64,000 bases of DNA, from positions 40,058,549 through 40,122,548 of the forward strand of contig ML681992.1 of the NCBI GenBank assembly GCA_007922195.1, in the 5' to 3' direction. Source of the DNA: Podocnemis expansa (Eukaryota > Chordata > Testudines > Podocnemididae). Position 1 is the first letter of the stretch. Each line of letters starts with the position of its first letter. The notes beneath the pieces are model-generated. The model ran no database searches and was not told where the DNA came from. It was given only the letters and a program-made list of their open reading frames with translations. The translations under genes were made by a program, and so were the position numbers. Positions 12,131 through 23,726 of this stretch are shown piece by piece.

Positions 12131-13214
12131 CTTTGTTTTCACTTAATTTTATTGTTGGCTTGTGGGCAGCTGCAAAAGAAAAGATATTTTTGGTAGGATC
12201 TGAATGTGGAGTAGGGGACAATTCTTCCAACAGATAATGAGTTCAAAACCAGAACGCTAATCTAAAATTAGGAACTAAGGAATTAAAAGGAGACTTGGGC
12301 AGGCACATTTCACATAAAAGATAAATTACATTGGATGTGGGAAAAACAGGATGGTGAAATACATCTGAAAGGGACAGACTGGATGAGATTTTGGTATTTT
12401 TAAAATTTCTTTTGGGATCTGACGGCTGTGTAGCCTTTAATATATTTTATCTTTGAATAGCCAATTCCATTGTTATTGGCAATCTGATACCTCATGACCA
12501 TACTAAGAAATTCAGTCCACATCTTCAGTATCTCTTCATTATTTTCCTATCCAGAATAGGCTGACATTTCTGATTTTTTCCCTTTCTACTTTTTGTATTT
12601 AATTAGTTTACAGCAATGAATTTTCTCTTATGTTCATCAGTTTCTTTCCTCTGTCCTTCCTTCCAGAGACTCCACCTGTTCCATCCTGAAATCCATGCCT
12701 CATTCTCTGTGTGTGATGTGTTTTAGTCCATCTTCAGATTGTAAGGGCTTGACCCTATCCTTAACTTGTGCTGACTGCAGTGGGGATCAAGGGAGCTCAG
12801 CATATTGCAGGCTTAGTTCTTCAAGGCAGGGATTCTCTTATATGCTTGCTTCTTTTACCCATGGTCTGGTCATCCAGGGTCCAGGCCCCATTTCTTACAC
12901 AGGCAGGAAATTGTTGTAGAACTCAGCGCTTGCAGTTGAATTGTGCTCTATAATATCAGCATTCATTTAAAAATAACCAGAAAAAGCTTCTAGTCCTCAT
13001 GGCTGTACCTTGGAAATGGAACTCACTTCTAACAAATGCAGTGTCAACTCTGTGAGTCTACAGAGAACCTAAAACAATAGCTCTCAAAAATGTGAACTGC
13101 TCCATTCATCTTCATCAAGGCCCATGTTTCCCATAATTCCATGGCCAGGGAATCTGGCATTTATCCAGGATAGCACAGAACTCCTCATTCCAGACACCCA
13201 ACATTTTCACATGG
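12131..13214. other. No gene recognised
   Basis: AT-rich sequence. A fragment around 12745-12815 (GTAAGGGCTTGACCC...GGGAGCTCAG) resembles an old amniote repeat also seen near 26160. No coding signal was found. Confidence 0.5.
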
Positions 13215-13952
13215 GAAGGACAAATCAAATGCACAAATACAAAATGGGAATAACTGGCTAAGCAATGGTACTGCAGAAGAGGATGTGGGGCTTATAGTGG
13301 ATCACATGTTGAATATGAGGCAACAGTGTGGTGCAGCTGCAAAAAAGGCAGATTTCATTTTTGGGTGCATTAACCAAGTGTCATCTGTTAAACCCAGGAA
13401 GCACTTTTTCTGCTGTACTTGGCACTGGTGAGGCCTCAGCTGAAGCAGTGCATCCCATTCTGGGTGTCACATGTTAGGAAAGATGTGAACAAATGGGAGA
13501 ATCCAGAGGAGACCAACAAAGATGATAAGAGGTTTAGAAAACATGTCTCGTGATGAAAGGTTAAAAGAACTGGGCAGGTTTAGTTTAGAAAAGAGAAGGA
13601 TGAGAGGGGGACCTATTAACAGTCTCCAAGTGTAAAAGGTTGTTATAAAGAGGACAGTGATCAATTGTTCCATTATGCAACTCAACCAAGGATAGCACAG
13701 CAAGAAATTGGCTTAGTTTGATGCAAATGAAATTTAAGTTGGATAGTAGGAATTTTTTTCTATCTGTAAGGATAGTTAATCCCTGAAACATTACCTAGAG
13801 TGGTTGTGGACTCTGGTCACTGGACATTTTTTAAGAACAGGTGAGACAAACACTTGTCAGCTATAGCTGAAGTGTACTTAATCCTACCTTAGCTCAGGGG
13901 GACAGACTAGATGACTTCTAAAGATCCCTTCCAAACTTACATTTCTGTGATT
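13215..13952 (+). mobile_element. CR1 LINE, diverged 3' fragment
   Basis: The sequence tracks the CR1 ORF2 C-terminus (region AGAAGAGGATGTGGGGCTTATAGTGG, then CACTGGTGAGGCCTCAGCTGAAG) and ends near GATGACTTCTAAAGATCCCTTCC. Many stops and small deletions show age. Confidence 0.8.
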
Positions 13953-16900
13953 TCTTTTATTGCATTTTATGTCTCTGTGTCTTGCTAGGATCTGCCTTAG
14001 GTTGCTTCCTGCTCTCCAGCTTTCTCCAGAAGGAATAGTTAATTGGATAATAGTGGGTGGTGTATAGGAACTTGGCTGTAATATTTTAAATAGTTTGCAA
14101 GCCTCTAGCAGGCCTCACTGTCTTCCACCAGTGATAGAGGTAATAGGGGGTGGGAGGATATTGCCTCCCCGGTGGTTGTTTGGTGTTCATGTGGCATGTT
14201 TTTACAGCTGACAAAAGGAAGTGTGAATCACAAGAATTCACATGGGATTGGAGAGTGAACCTACTTTGCACTCACTCTGTTACAGTCACTCTGGTTCTGC
14301 AGGGTTGTGCTTACACCCAACTCCAATGTTGTGACCTGCAGCATGGGGTCATATGGCACTGTAACCCTCTGCACCATGTCTCAATGCCATTCTTCTAAAT
14401 TTGGTCTTGCTATCTCTCCAGCATGATGAGGCAGCCGAGCCAAACCTGAATGGGGCTGTGATCCCTGTGGACCAGGTCACAATGACTGGAGGGGGAAGTT
14501 AGGCTCAGCTCCATGGAACAGGAACCTCTGCTGCCAGGTGAATGTGGATGGTTTGCTGCTTCCCCCAGAGGAGGGTCCCCTGGTCACTGGGGTGGCATTA
14601 ACATTGCAGTGCTGGAGTGAAGGGTGCTATTGCAGAGAGGAGGTAGAGCAACTGTGGAGGAGGAGAAGTCCACCTGTTGAAAGGGGAGGCACCACTAATA
14701 ACTCAATACCTCTCCTTCCCTCATTGCAAAATCTTCTGTTAGCCATATTAGCAGCATGTGTATGTAGCTAGGCCTTGCATGTTGTATACTGTTTATAAAA
14801 TTGGTTATTTTATTTGGATGCCACCATGATCTTATAATTACTTTCTGTGATGTTTGTTTTCTAAAGAGGTGACACAATGCATGCTCCTTCTGCTGTTCCA
14901 TGGAGCTAGGCAGTAGAGACCCTACTTCAGAGTCTAGCTTGCCACCATGGAGAGTGTAGAACCAGAAGTGAAGGCTAGTAAGTTGGGCAGCCTTCAGAAC
15001 AGCACAGCTGTTGAGTAGCCAGGAAGCCAGAAAGAACAAACCTGTGAAGCTGCTTCTAGATATTGCCTTCTCTAGTACATGTGAGGGGAAGGGGGGCTTC
15101 AATGGGGTCAGTAAATCTTCTCAATGAGTATTTTCCAGCTTGGTCTCATAGTTCTCTGTGTGTTTGAGAGGAGGCTGTGGGGCAGATGGGGAAAGGGTGC
15201 TCGTCAGCAACAGAATACATTAATGTTGCCACAGAATTTAGGAGTTTCTGCTTCAGAATTCAGGAGGTGCTGCCTGTTAGTGATTGAAATTTTGTTTAAT
15301 TGTCCCCTGAGTATATTGCACTCTGCCTGTGCTGCTATGTAGCTAATAAATGATGGCCAATATCTCTAACCTCTGATTTACTGAACTTGGTTGTTTGTGG
15401 TTAAAATAGTCGTGTTTAACTTCATGCCTCAATCTTTGTTAGACATGGGCTTGAATCAAAACCCTGTATCTGCATGCTCCAGAACTGCAGGGACCAAGAT
15501 TTAGAGCAATATTTGGCAGTTCAGACTACCCTCTAACCTTAAGGCTTAGTTGGATCAACCTTTTTGGCCCACTTTTCTTACTACAGATAAAGTTATTTCA
15601 TAATCATAGGTGCATTAATGATACATATACATTATTGTGGAATTAAATTAGATTCCATGCTGCTACGAAAAGAAACCAGAAGTGAAATGACTGTGACTTT
15701 ATCTGGAGAACTGAACCAATATACTCCTTCTCTAGTATATAGTCTGTCTGCATTGCTGTCCCATAGCCAGAGTAATATAATCTTCATTTTTAAAAGCCAA
15801 GTTTATATAACAAATAAAGACAAAATAATTACACAGGAATGATTATTAGTTTACACTATTCTGGGTTGTGCAATTCATGTCTCATATTTGAAAACACCAT
15901 AGGAGAACTAACTATCTTTCATGTTCATTCTAGGGCCAGAGTCTTAGTCTTTGCAAATGAAGAGAGAAGGAGCAAAGATTGTTTTAGGTTCACTGGTGCT
16001 TTCTCCTTCTCCCTGTTTCCGCCAGGGGCTGGTCTGGCCTACTGATGTAAATTGGGTAATTTAAAATCCTTAGGACTCATGCTGCCTGTATGTCTACTAC
16101 AGTGGGAGTGGGCTAGGGGAGGGTCAGGAGAAGTGTCAAAGAGGCTGCTATGATCTCCCTAAAGCCACGAGTGAGCCTATCAATGTGGGGGTATCCTCAG
16201 CTACTCACCCCAGGCTCATTTACCACATCTTTCTGCCACCAGAGCACAGATGGGCCACAAGGTGGGCTGGTATCTGCCCTCTGTTATGTCTAAGGTTCAT
16301 GACAGCCCTTAGATTCCGATGTCTAGAATCATCCAGTCATTTGTACACCATGCAAGGGAACTACACCACTACATAGTAAAAATTGGTCATCATACTACAG
16401 ACTGTAGGTGCTCTTGTGCTTGTTGCCTGAAGAATGAACAGCAGGCAGCAGTTTGTGTGTAACAGAAAAAAGGTATGCTTAAGGAAGCAGCACATTATAC
16501 ATGTGTAACTTCAGGGTGCCAGACAGTTTTAAATTCCCTGCTCTCCTTATGCATCAGCATGATCTCTGTAGAAATGTGACACAGGGAAGACTGCTATGAA
16601 GAAGGGCTTTGGAATAAGAGTGATGGCTTGTTTGGAGCTGTATGTGCTCTCATGCTACAGCAACCAATGATCATGACAGTGCGTGACACCAGTGAGGCCA
16701 GCTGTCAGCTTCTGGACAGAAGGGAGCAAGAAGGATGGCCAGAGCAATGCACCATCCTGCTGCAGAAACAGTGACAGGAAGCAGAACAGAGAGTAAACAC
16801 TTGTAATTAGGGTACAATTTGGCTTGGCTCCTAGGTGGACAAGAGATGAGAGAGGGATCTGGTTTGCTAGTGTAAACTATTGTAATGTCTGCTGTACCAG

Positions 16901-17313
16901 AGATGATAAAAAAAAACCTGTATTCTTAGTTTTGCTGCATGTATGAATAGAAGATAAACTTTTGACCACATTGGCCAGTGCTCAGTCCTTAGAGGGGAAC
17001 TGGGTCTCTGGAAGAGGTGTGTGCTTAGGTCACTACTCCATTGTTTCCAATGATATTAATAATTTGTATCATGGGAACATCTGGATGCTGCAGCCAAGAT
17101 CAGGGCACAGTTAAAAGACACAGCAAGAGACAGCCCCCACACAAAAAGTTGTTAATTAACTAGATTAGAGTAAGAGGGGAAATGGGCATGCAGTGATTAC
17201 ATGAGTAGTTCAAGGTCACAGAGAAAGTCAGTGGCACAATCAAGGTTGTAGGCTCATACTCTTTCCACTGGGCTGCTGCCCCACCTCCAATGTATCTGTT
17301 TCAAGGCTTAGCC
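13953..17313. other. No gene recognised
   Basis: A long stretch with a MIR-like patch at its right end (17195-17285). The longest frames (135 codons on the minus strand at 14695-15102, 82 codons at 14150-14398) carry no motif I recognise. No splice-bounded conserved segment stands out. Confidence 0.5.
17195..17285 (-). mobile_element. MIR-like SINE relic
   Basis: TTCAAGGTCACAGAGAAAGTCAGTGGCACAATCAAGG followed by CTCTTTCCACTGGGCTGCTGCC matches the reverse-oriented MIR head (B-box side). It is short and diverged. Confidence 0.6.
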
Positions 17314-17321
17314 CTTTAAGA

Positions 17322-17425
17322 CAGTGTTTCTCAATCTTTTTGATACCAGAATCATCTTCCTGTACTGTGTCAGGGAGATCTCAGGGATCAGTACTAGTCC
17401 ATTGACCCGCTGTTGAGAAACGCTC
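17322..17425. mobile_element. hAT-type MITE with 8-bp target duplication
   Basis: Ends CAGTGTTTCTCAATC and GTTGAGAAACGCTC are inverted. They are flanked by CTTTAAGA (17314-17321) and TTTTAAGA (17426-17433), an 8-bp duplication with one mismatch, typical of hAT transposons. It is 104 bp with no coding content. Confidence 0.8.
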
Positions 17426-17552
17426 TTTTAAGAGGCGCCCTGGTAGAGCTTCCAGTCATTTTATTTGAAATGCATGGTAGAGTGGCAAAGGACTCTTGTG
17501 GGATTTGGAAAAGTTTCTATTTAAAATCTCCCAGCCTCAGGCAGCTCCCTGC

Positions 17553-17790
17553 CATGCGGAACGTGCCAGAACAGTGTTCTGGGGCCAGCTGTTTTTAGGG
17601 ACTCAGCGTTTGATGAGCCCCTAAAAATAGAGAATGAAGCTGGAACGCTGTGTTCCGGTGCCTGCTATTTTTAAATGATGGGCCCTGGAACACAGTGTTC
17701 CAGCTCCATTCACTATTTTTAGGGGGCCCAGAACATTGACTGCCTAAAAATAGTGGGCCCTGGAACACTGTTCTACCACATTCCAGCTTA
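17553..17790. repeat. Cluster of nested palindromes
   Basis: The motifs GGAACACAGTGTTCC, AGAACAGTGTTCTGG, GGGCCCTGGAACAC and CTATTTTTAGG/CCTAAAAATAG recur several times in both orientations within about 240 bp, so several stem-loops can form. The borders are unclear. It may be a MITE of a family not otherwise present here. Confidence 0.5.
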
Positions 17791-19014
17791 CTTTAACCCT
17801 TGTATTTCAGATAAGGATTCATTTTTCACTAATCTCCTAAAATGGTTTGGAACTTTTCTGGATCTCAGAGAACCTTCTAGACTTTCTGAGAACTACATTT
17901 TCCTCAAACCTCCTACATTGTTGTCAGCTGTGCTTTCATAGGTACACAAGGAACTGAAGGATGAGGGTTAACATTCTAAAGCTGTCACCCCTATTATAAC
18001 ACTATTTAATACCAATCCACCTAGTGTTGATTCATAGTTCAGTATCTTGATATTAGTATATTTCAGTTATTTGTAAAATTAAAAGTTTCTATAAAAATGA
18101 GATTGAGAGATGCAGCCCAGATTATGATTTATAATTCTATCTTGACAATATACTCTTGAGAAACCAATAATCTCCAGAGATAGAGTTCAAATCCAACTTG
18201 TTTGTATGTCATAACAGTTTATTTTGTTTTATCAGGAATTAATCTTAATACAAGAATCCAGATTTTAACTCCTTATTTTTCTAAACAGTTGTAAGATATA
18301 CTAGAAGAAATATCATAACATTTTGAAAATCAGAGGAAGATTTTTCTGAACTATTTTTAAACTTCTGGTCATTTTATTTGAAATGTATGGTAAGATAATA
18401 AGGGTCATCTTGTCTCTAATTGCAGATTTATTAATAATTTAATGTGGCTCTGTTTATATAGGCATGTTTGCAATAAATGGCCAGATTTCAGTGTGCTATG
18501 CTCACAAAGATGTGTTGTGATTCATATGATTGGACAAAGACTTCAGATTAATTGTAATGAAATATGTGCCTTTAAAATTAATCTTACATGATTTTAAAGC
18601 AAACTTCCCCATTCACAAATAAAAATTACTTAGAAAGTGTTGTAAAGAAAAGTCTTGGGGATTTCAGTGTTGGGCTGACTTGAACAAGATGGACACTGTT
18701 CTTTAGTCCATCCCTAATGAGTAGATCACAGTTTATCATCTTAGATTATGCTGTCAGAGTTGTGCGTCAGACCTTACATTTTCCGTTCTCTGGCTGTAAT
18801 AGTCTAGTGATCAGACAGGTACTAAAGCTGGGCAAATTACCTTTATGTTAAAAATGAGTTTTAAATGTTAATGACTTGTACATGGATTTAGCATTGTGGA
18901 CCTTATTTGCACATTTTCACAGAATAGGAAAAGATGATTTGGCAGAGATGTGAAGAAACAATGAAGCATAGTTCTTCAGATATAGAATAGATAAATGTGC
19001 TGTGTAAAATGAAC
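17791..19014. other. No gene recognised
   Basis: AT-rich. At 18362-18393 a stretch (TCATTTTATTTGAAATGTATGGTA) closely repeats 17447-17478. No other structure was seen. Confidence 0.5.
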
Positions 19015-19092
19015 AAGCAGTGCTGTGCCTCAGTACTTCTTGTTTATTTTGCTGAACTAGACTAACATTGCTACCCTCTGGAACTTGTGCTG
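19015..19092 (+). mobile_element. Penelope-like element 3' tail fragment
   Basis: CAGTACTTCTTGTTTATTTTGCTGAACTAGACTAACATTGCTACCCTCTGGAACTT matches the terminal tail shared by the other Penelope-like copies in the window (CAGGACTCCTTGTTTG...AGACTAACACAGCTGCCCC). Confidence 0.6.
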
Positions 19093-19248
19093 GCCAAGGT
19101 TGTTCTGATCTATATAACAGACATCCATACTAGCACTTAAAAACAGCAACCCAAATTTTCAGTAATTAGAGCCTAAATTTAGTATCCTAAGTTTGCATTT
19201 AAGCAGCTAAATGTGTAAACTGGTTTTCAAAAGTATTATGATTTTAAT

Positions 19249-19673
19249 CAGGGCTGGCCAAAGGTTTTTCGGTGCCCTAGGCACCTGTAATTTTGGCCCC
19301 CCATCCCCTCCCGGGGGGGGGGGGCAGAGCAGTCCAGTCCGGGGGCTGGGCTCCACTCTCCCACCCCGCCCATGGGCCAGCCCTGTCTCTCCCTAGAGAG
19401 GAATAGCCAGCCCAGGGGAGGGGCAAGAGAGAGAAGCCGGACTCCTGGGCTGGTCCGCCCCTCTCCTGGGCTGGCTGTCCCCTGTTTTTGTGCTCCCGGG
19501 TCCCTCTTCCTTCCCCATGGGAGACAGCATGGTTGTAGGAACCACGGGGCCAGGGGTGATCACCCCTTTCATCTCTCCCCTAAGGGTGGCCCTGGAAGAC
19601 TGTCTTTGGTTCCACCTATTGCCTGGCATCCTAGGCGACTACCTGGGTCACCTTTATGGGCAGACTGGCCCTG
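19249..19673. mobile_element. GC-rich hAT-type non-autonomous element
   Basis: It starts CAGGGCTGGCCAAAGG and ends GGGCAGACTGGCCCTG (inverted ends). It is flanked by ATTTTAAT (19241-19248) and ATTTTGAG (19674-19681), an 8-bp duplication with two mismatches. The interior is GC-rich with a G run at about 19314-19325. Open frames inside it are compositional. Confidence 0.7.
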
Positions 19674-19707
19674 ATTTTGAGCACCTAAATATGTAACCTG
19701 ATTTTCA

Positions 19708-19786
19708 AAGCATATGCATAAATCTTAATGACCACAGTAGGAGCCAGTAGCTCCTACTATGGTCATCGAGATTTAAACATATGCTT
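19708..19786. repeat. Near-perfect 37-bp-arm hairpin
   Basis: The left arm starts AAGCATATGC and ends ACAGTAGGAGC. The loop is CAGTA. The right arm starts GCTCCTACTATGG and ends ACATATGCTT. The arms pair with only a few mismatches over about 37 bp. It could be a tiny palindromic MITE relic or a foldable intronic hairpin. Confidence 0.7.
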
Positions 19787-20499
19787 CAGTGCTTTGTTGA
19801 ATCAGGATTCAACTTACAGAAAAGACACCATCCTAGATCAGCCTTAATAAGTTCCTAAATCACCTTCATCTATGGAATAAGTAAATATACAAAGAAAAAC
19901 TCTGCCCTTTTTTCCGTCAATCTATTCTAGCTTACTTTATCATCCTGTTTAATCTACTGTATCTATTTTTAGTTCAGGTTTTGAACAGTTTAGGTTTTGG
20001 CTTGGTGCAGCTGTTCTTGTCTCCTTTTGCTCATAGGCAAAAATCACAACCTTTCTCTCATTTAAAATCATAAGCAGATTCCCCTGACTTCTATGGCTTT
20101 TTCTGATCAGTTTTTTCTGTGCAGGGTCCTTTAATGACTCCTTGGACAAACTCACTTTTCTGATCTGGGAGATGGTCTCCAGATCTTGTTTTCTTAACCA
20201 CTTCCCTAGGCTCTCCAACTTATTTTTCTCATTCCTCTGCTTTATATCTCACCTCTACCCCCAGTCCAGAAAACTGGTGGGTTCCCTTGCCATGAGCAGT
20301 TAAATTGTTGTCCCCTTACATTCTCAGCAAACTAGCTCAGTAAGTTAACCTTTAGTCTTTCCTGTGGAAAGTCATTTCTGGACTTCTCTGTGCTGCGCTG
20401 TGGGAATTTTTGAGCTGCATCATCAGTGCTTAACTTCAGCCAAGCCATGAAGGCGCAGGTGTTGGAAACAAGAGAATAGTCTGTAAACTTAAATGATTG

Positions 20500-20998
20500 C
20501 TTTAAAACAAACAAGGAGTCCTGTGGCACTTAAAGAATAACAGATTTATTTATTGCATGAGCTTTTGTGGGAGAAAATTCCACTTCATCAGATGCTTTGA
20601 AAATAGGGAAACTTACAGAATGGGAGGAAATAAATTCAGGGAAGAGTAATTCATGGTAACAGGTCACACTGTAACAGCAAATCAAAGCAGTTGTAAAGAT
20701 TCAAACACTGGGGAACAGTAGACAGAGGAAGATGAGGTCAAATAACCTGTTTTAATGAGAGAAAATTTCAAAGTCCCTATTAAACCCTGAAGCAATACAA
20801 TCAAATTTGTAAATCACCTGCTGTAACGAGAGAAGAATCCAAAGTCTCTATTAAGCCCTGAAGCAATGCAATCGAATGGCTGATGAAGTGGGATTTTCTT
20901 CCACAAAAGCTTATACAATAAATAAATTTGTTAGTCTTTCAGTGCCACAGGACTCCTTGTTTGTTTTACTGACTAGACTAACACAGCTGCCCCTTTGG
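20500..20998. mobile_element. Penelope-like element with inverted terminal tails
   Basis: The left part (20508-20596) is the reverse complement of the tail at the right (20879-20995): AGGAGTCCTGTGGCAC...GAGCTTTTGTGGGAGAAA against GATGAAGTGGGATTTTC...CACAGGACTCCTTG. The middle resembles the 3' untranslated part of the copy at 63058 in inverted order. No coding part remains. Confidence 0.75.
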
Positions 20999-21237
20999 AA
21001 AATGATTTCTTCAGTTGTTCCAGTAAAGAAGCACAGGGACAGCATTATAAACCAGCTTTGGAGAAAAAACTTCTTACACCTTCCTTGGAACACAATGACA
21101 GTTCAGCTCTTGCAGCAACCATCAGGTGTGTGTTACAAGGTACAGCAATCAGAATTAAATTTGTGCTTCATGTTAAAAAGTCACTAGGGCCAATACACCC
21201 TGAATATGTAAGTAGAAAACCACACCACTGATAGTTT

Positions 21238-21327
21238 AAGAAGGTATATGGTCCTGCCATGATTTCAGGAGACTGGACTTGATGACCTCTCATGGTTCCT
21301 TCCAGTTTCTATGATTCTATGATTCTT
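21238..21327 (+). mobile_element. CR1 LINE 3' end fragment
   Basis: The terminal CR1 segment AGGAGACTGGACTTGATGACCTCTCATGGTTCCTTCCAG is followed by TTTCTATGATTCTATGATTC. Only the last roughly 90 bp are present. Confidence 0.85.
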
Positions 21328-22001
21328 TCAGGGCAGTCTAGGTTTACTTGGTTCTGACTTAGCTCAGGGGGCTGCAGTTGAAGATTTCTTGAGGTATCTT
21401 CAGCCTGACATTTCTGTGTGTTAGGTGCTGCATTGCTGGTGGAGTCAGACTCTGGGGATAGCATGCCATATGCTCTGAATGGAAGGAAATGCTGCTGTGT
21501 AATGCCTCTGAGGAATGAAATGACATCATGAATTAAATGTCTGTGTGTCAGGAGATGCGATGCCAGAGGGGCAAGATGTCTGGAGGTAGGAGGCAGAGAC
21601 ATGTACTGATGGTTGTTGAACTGGCAGGCTGGTGCAATGCCAGGAACTGAGTGGCTGGCTGTGTCTGGGGGAAGGTGATGGGAAGAGGAGCTAGGGGATA
21701 GTAGTGTCAGGGATGTGGGGCTTCCTCTTGGCACTGGTGTAAATGGCTATAAAAGGGGCAGGACAATGGCAAACGAGATCCACTGTCTCCCTCTCATAGA
21801 AGAATCTTTCTGTACAGCTGTCCATTGCCTGGGGCTGCCCCATGTTGAAGGTCCTGCCCCTTAGCTCCCAAGTCATTGTACATCACAGCTCTCCTCCCCT
21901 TTACAGGCAGAGGTGGGCTCCTATGGAAAAGGTGCCAGGTATCATAGCAGCTCCACCATGTACACTCTGCTCATGTCAGGCAGTGAACACTGTGTGTCTA
22001 C
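21328..22001. other. No gene recognised; flanks the selectin-like exon
   Basis: A minus-strand frame of 141 codons (21309-21734) has a Ser/Pro/His-rich product with no motif I know, and I do not call it a gene. If the CCP relic arrived by segmental duplication, this stretch may be the accompanying intron. Confidence 0.4.
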
Positions 22002-22188
22002 CTTCACAGTGTGGGGAAAGCCCTGTTCAGTTTCCCAGGGCTGTGTACTCCCAACATCTCTGGTCTGTTCTGCACAAAGCCCATCTTGCAGGAGAAGATG
22101 CAGGTGGAGTTATACGTGAAGGTTCCATGCCAGTGAGAGCAGTTTAATCTGCCCATGCCCAGGGCAGTCAGCCCTGGGCATGTGACAG
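22002..22188 (-). pseudogene. Selectin-like sushi/CCP exon relic
   Basis: Read on the minus strand, a pyrimidine-rich stretch ending CTCCAG (AG at 22189-22190) is followed by 187 nt that look like one complement-control-protein (sushi) repeat of the selectin type. Visible are VTCPGL, then NCSH, then FTYNSTCIFSCKMGFV, with cysteines in the expected spacing. The fifth cysteine position (after EML) reads Gly, and the conserved Trp reads Leu. A frame change near the end puts the last cysteine (PHCE) in another frame, just before an AG|GTAGAC donor. Selectin CCP exons are usually 186 nt and phase 1-1, so 187 nt fits one extra base. Selectin genes are not TRPC6 neighbours in other amniotes, so this is probably a transposed or duplicated fragment. 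No neighbouring CCP exon was seen. The family call rests on motif recognition only. Confidence 0.6.
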
Positions 22189-22204
22189 CTGGAGCCATGC
22201 AGAA

Positions 22205-22978
22205 TGCAAGCAAAGTAATCAAGAGAAATGCAAAGTACTCCACTTAGGAAAGAATCCATTGCAAACATACAATGACTGCCTAGGAAGGAGTCCTGCAGAA
22301 AGGGATCTGGGTGTCATAGTGGACCACAAGCTAAACATGAGTCAACAGTGTAACACTGTTGCAAAAAAAGCAAGCACCATTCTGGGATGTATTAATAGGA
22401 GTATTTTAAGTAAGACAGGAGAACTAATTATTTTTCTCTACTCCATGATGATTAGGCCTCACCTGGAGTAATGTGTCTAGTTCTGGATGCCTCATTTCAG
22501 GAAAGATGTGGACAAATTGGAGGAAGTTCAGAGAAGCGCAACATGATTGATTAGAGGTCTGGAACACTAGATATATGAGGGAGGGTTGAAAGAGCTGGAT
22601 TTGTTAGTCTAGAAAACAGCAGACTGAGAGGGGACATTATAACAGTTTATAAATATCTAAGAGGTTGTCACAAGGAGGAAGGAAAAATATTGTTCTCCTT
22701 AACTGACAATGATAGGACAAGAAGCAATGGACTTAAATTACAGCGATGGAGGTTTAGGTTGCACATTAGGAAAATATTCTTAACTGTCAGGGTGAATAAC
22801 CACTGGAATAAGTTGTCTAGGCAGGTTGTGGAATCTCCATCACTGGAAGTTTTTAAGAGCACATTAGACAAGCTCCTGTCAGGGATGGTTTAAGAAGGTA
22901 CTTGGTCCTGCCATGAGTGCAGGGGACTGGACGTGATGACCTCTCCTGGTATCTTCCAGTTTCTATGATTCTATAATT
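22205..22978 (+). mobile_element. CR1 LINE, diverged 3' fragment
   Basis: It follows CR1 ORF2 from the AAGTACTCCACTTAGGAAAG block to the C-terminus and ends GGACGTGATGACCTCTCCTGGTATCTTCCAGTTTCTATGATTCTATAATTC. The frame is broken in several places. It abuts the CCP exon relic with only about 15 bases between. Confidence 0.88.
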
Positions 22979-23322
22979 CATTCTACACAAACCCTCTCAC
23001 ATGAGACATTTAAGAGATTTGCACATTTTGGTAATTATTGTTTTTCAAGCTGTCGTGTGGTGGCATTGACTAGTTTGAAAGATTTTGATAAATATATACC
23101 TGGAAGTCACTGGAGCAGCTCTGTACTAGCAATAAAAGTGAATAAGCGAGGGAAGAAATTGCTTTCCTATTAAATTAAACTGGAAAAGAGAGGAATACTT
23201 ACCCTGTGCCATGGCTACCCAGGTAAAACTAGCCAAAAAAGCCATTACTATACCTACAGAATAGGTACAGCACAGATAGCATCAGTACAGACTTCCTAAG
23301 ACCCGCAGGCAATTATTTAATG

Positions 23323-23726
23323 GGTGTGTTCACACAGCAGTCTTATTTCAAAACAACAGAGGTTGTTTTGAAATAAGAAAGGCCATGTTCACATGACGCA
23401 CCATTGTTTCGAAACAACGAGTTCTGTTGTTTCGAAACAACAACGTTGTTTCGAAATAACTTAAACCCCATGTGGGTATGAAACAATGTTGTTTCGAAAC
23501 AACTGTTTCGAAACAATGCCGTCTGAACATGTTGTTTTGAAACAATGGTGACTCATTTCAAAATAACTGTTGTCTGAACATGCTATTTCGTTTTGAGCTT
23601 TTTTCCTGAATTCGAATTAACAAACTGTTAATTCGAATTAACTTATTTCAAAATAAGGCGTTATTTCGATGCAACTTGTATAGAAACAACTTGTATCGAA
23701 ATAACCCCCTCTGTGTGAACATAGCC
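23323..23726. mobile_element. Palindromic MITE, GTTTCGAAACAA family (copy 1)
   Basis: It begins GGTGTGTTCACACAGC and ends CTGTGTGAACATAGCC. The interior repeats GTTGTTTCGAAACAAC, AATTCGAATTAA and TTATTTCGAAATAA motifs. It is clearly related to the copy at 55640. The flanks (left TTAAT, right TTTGT) give no convincing duplication. Confidence 0.75.

Noticed and set aside
14695..15102. 135-codon minus-strand frame
   Set aside because: No motif, no codon or splice support; expected by chance in 64 kb.
21309..21734. 141-codon minus-strand frame
   Set aside because: It overlaps a CR1 tail at one end and has low-complexity composition without a recognisable domain.
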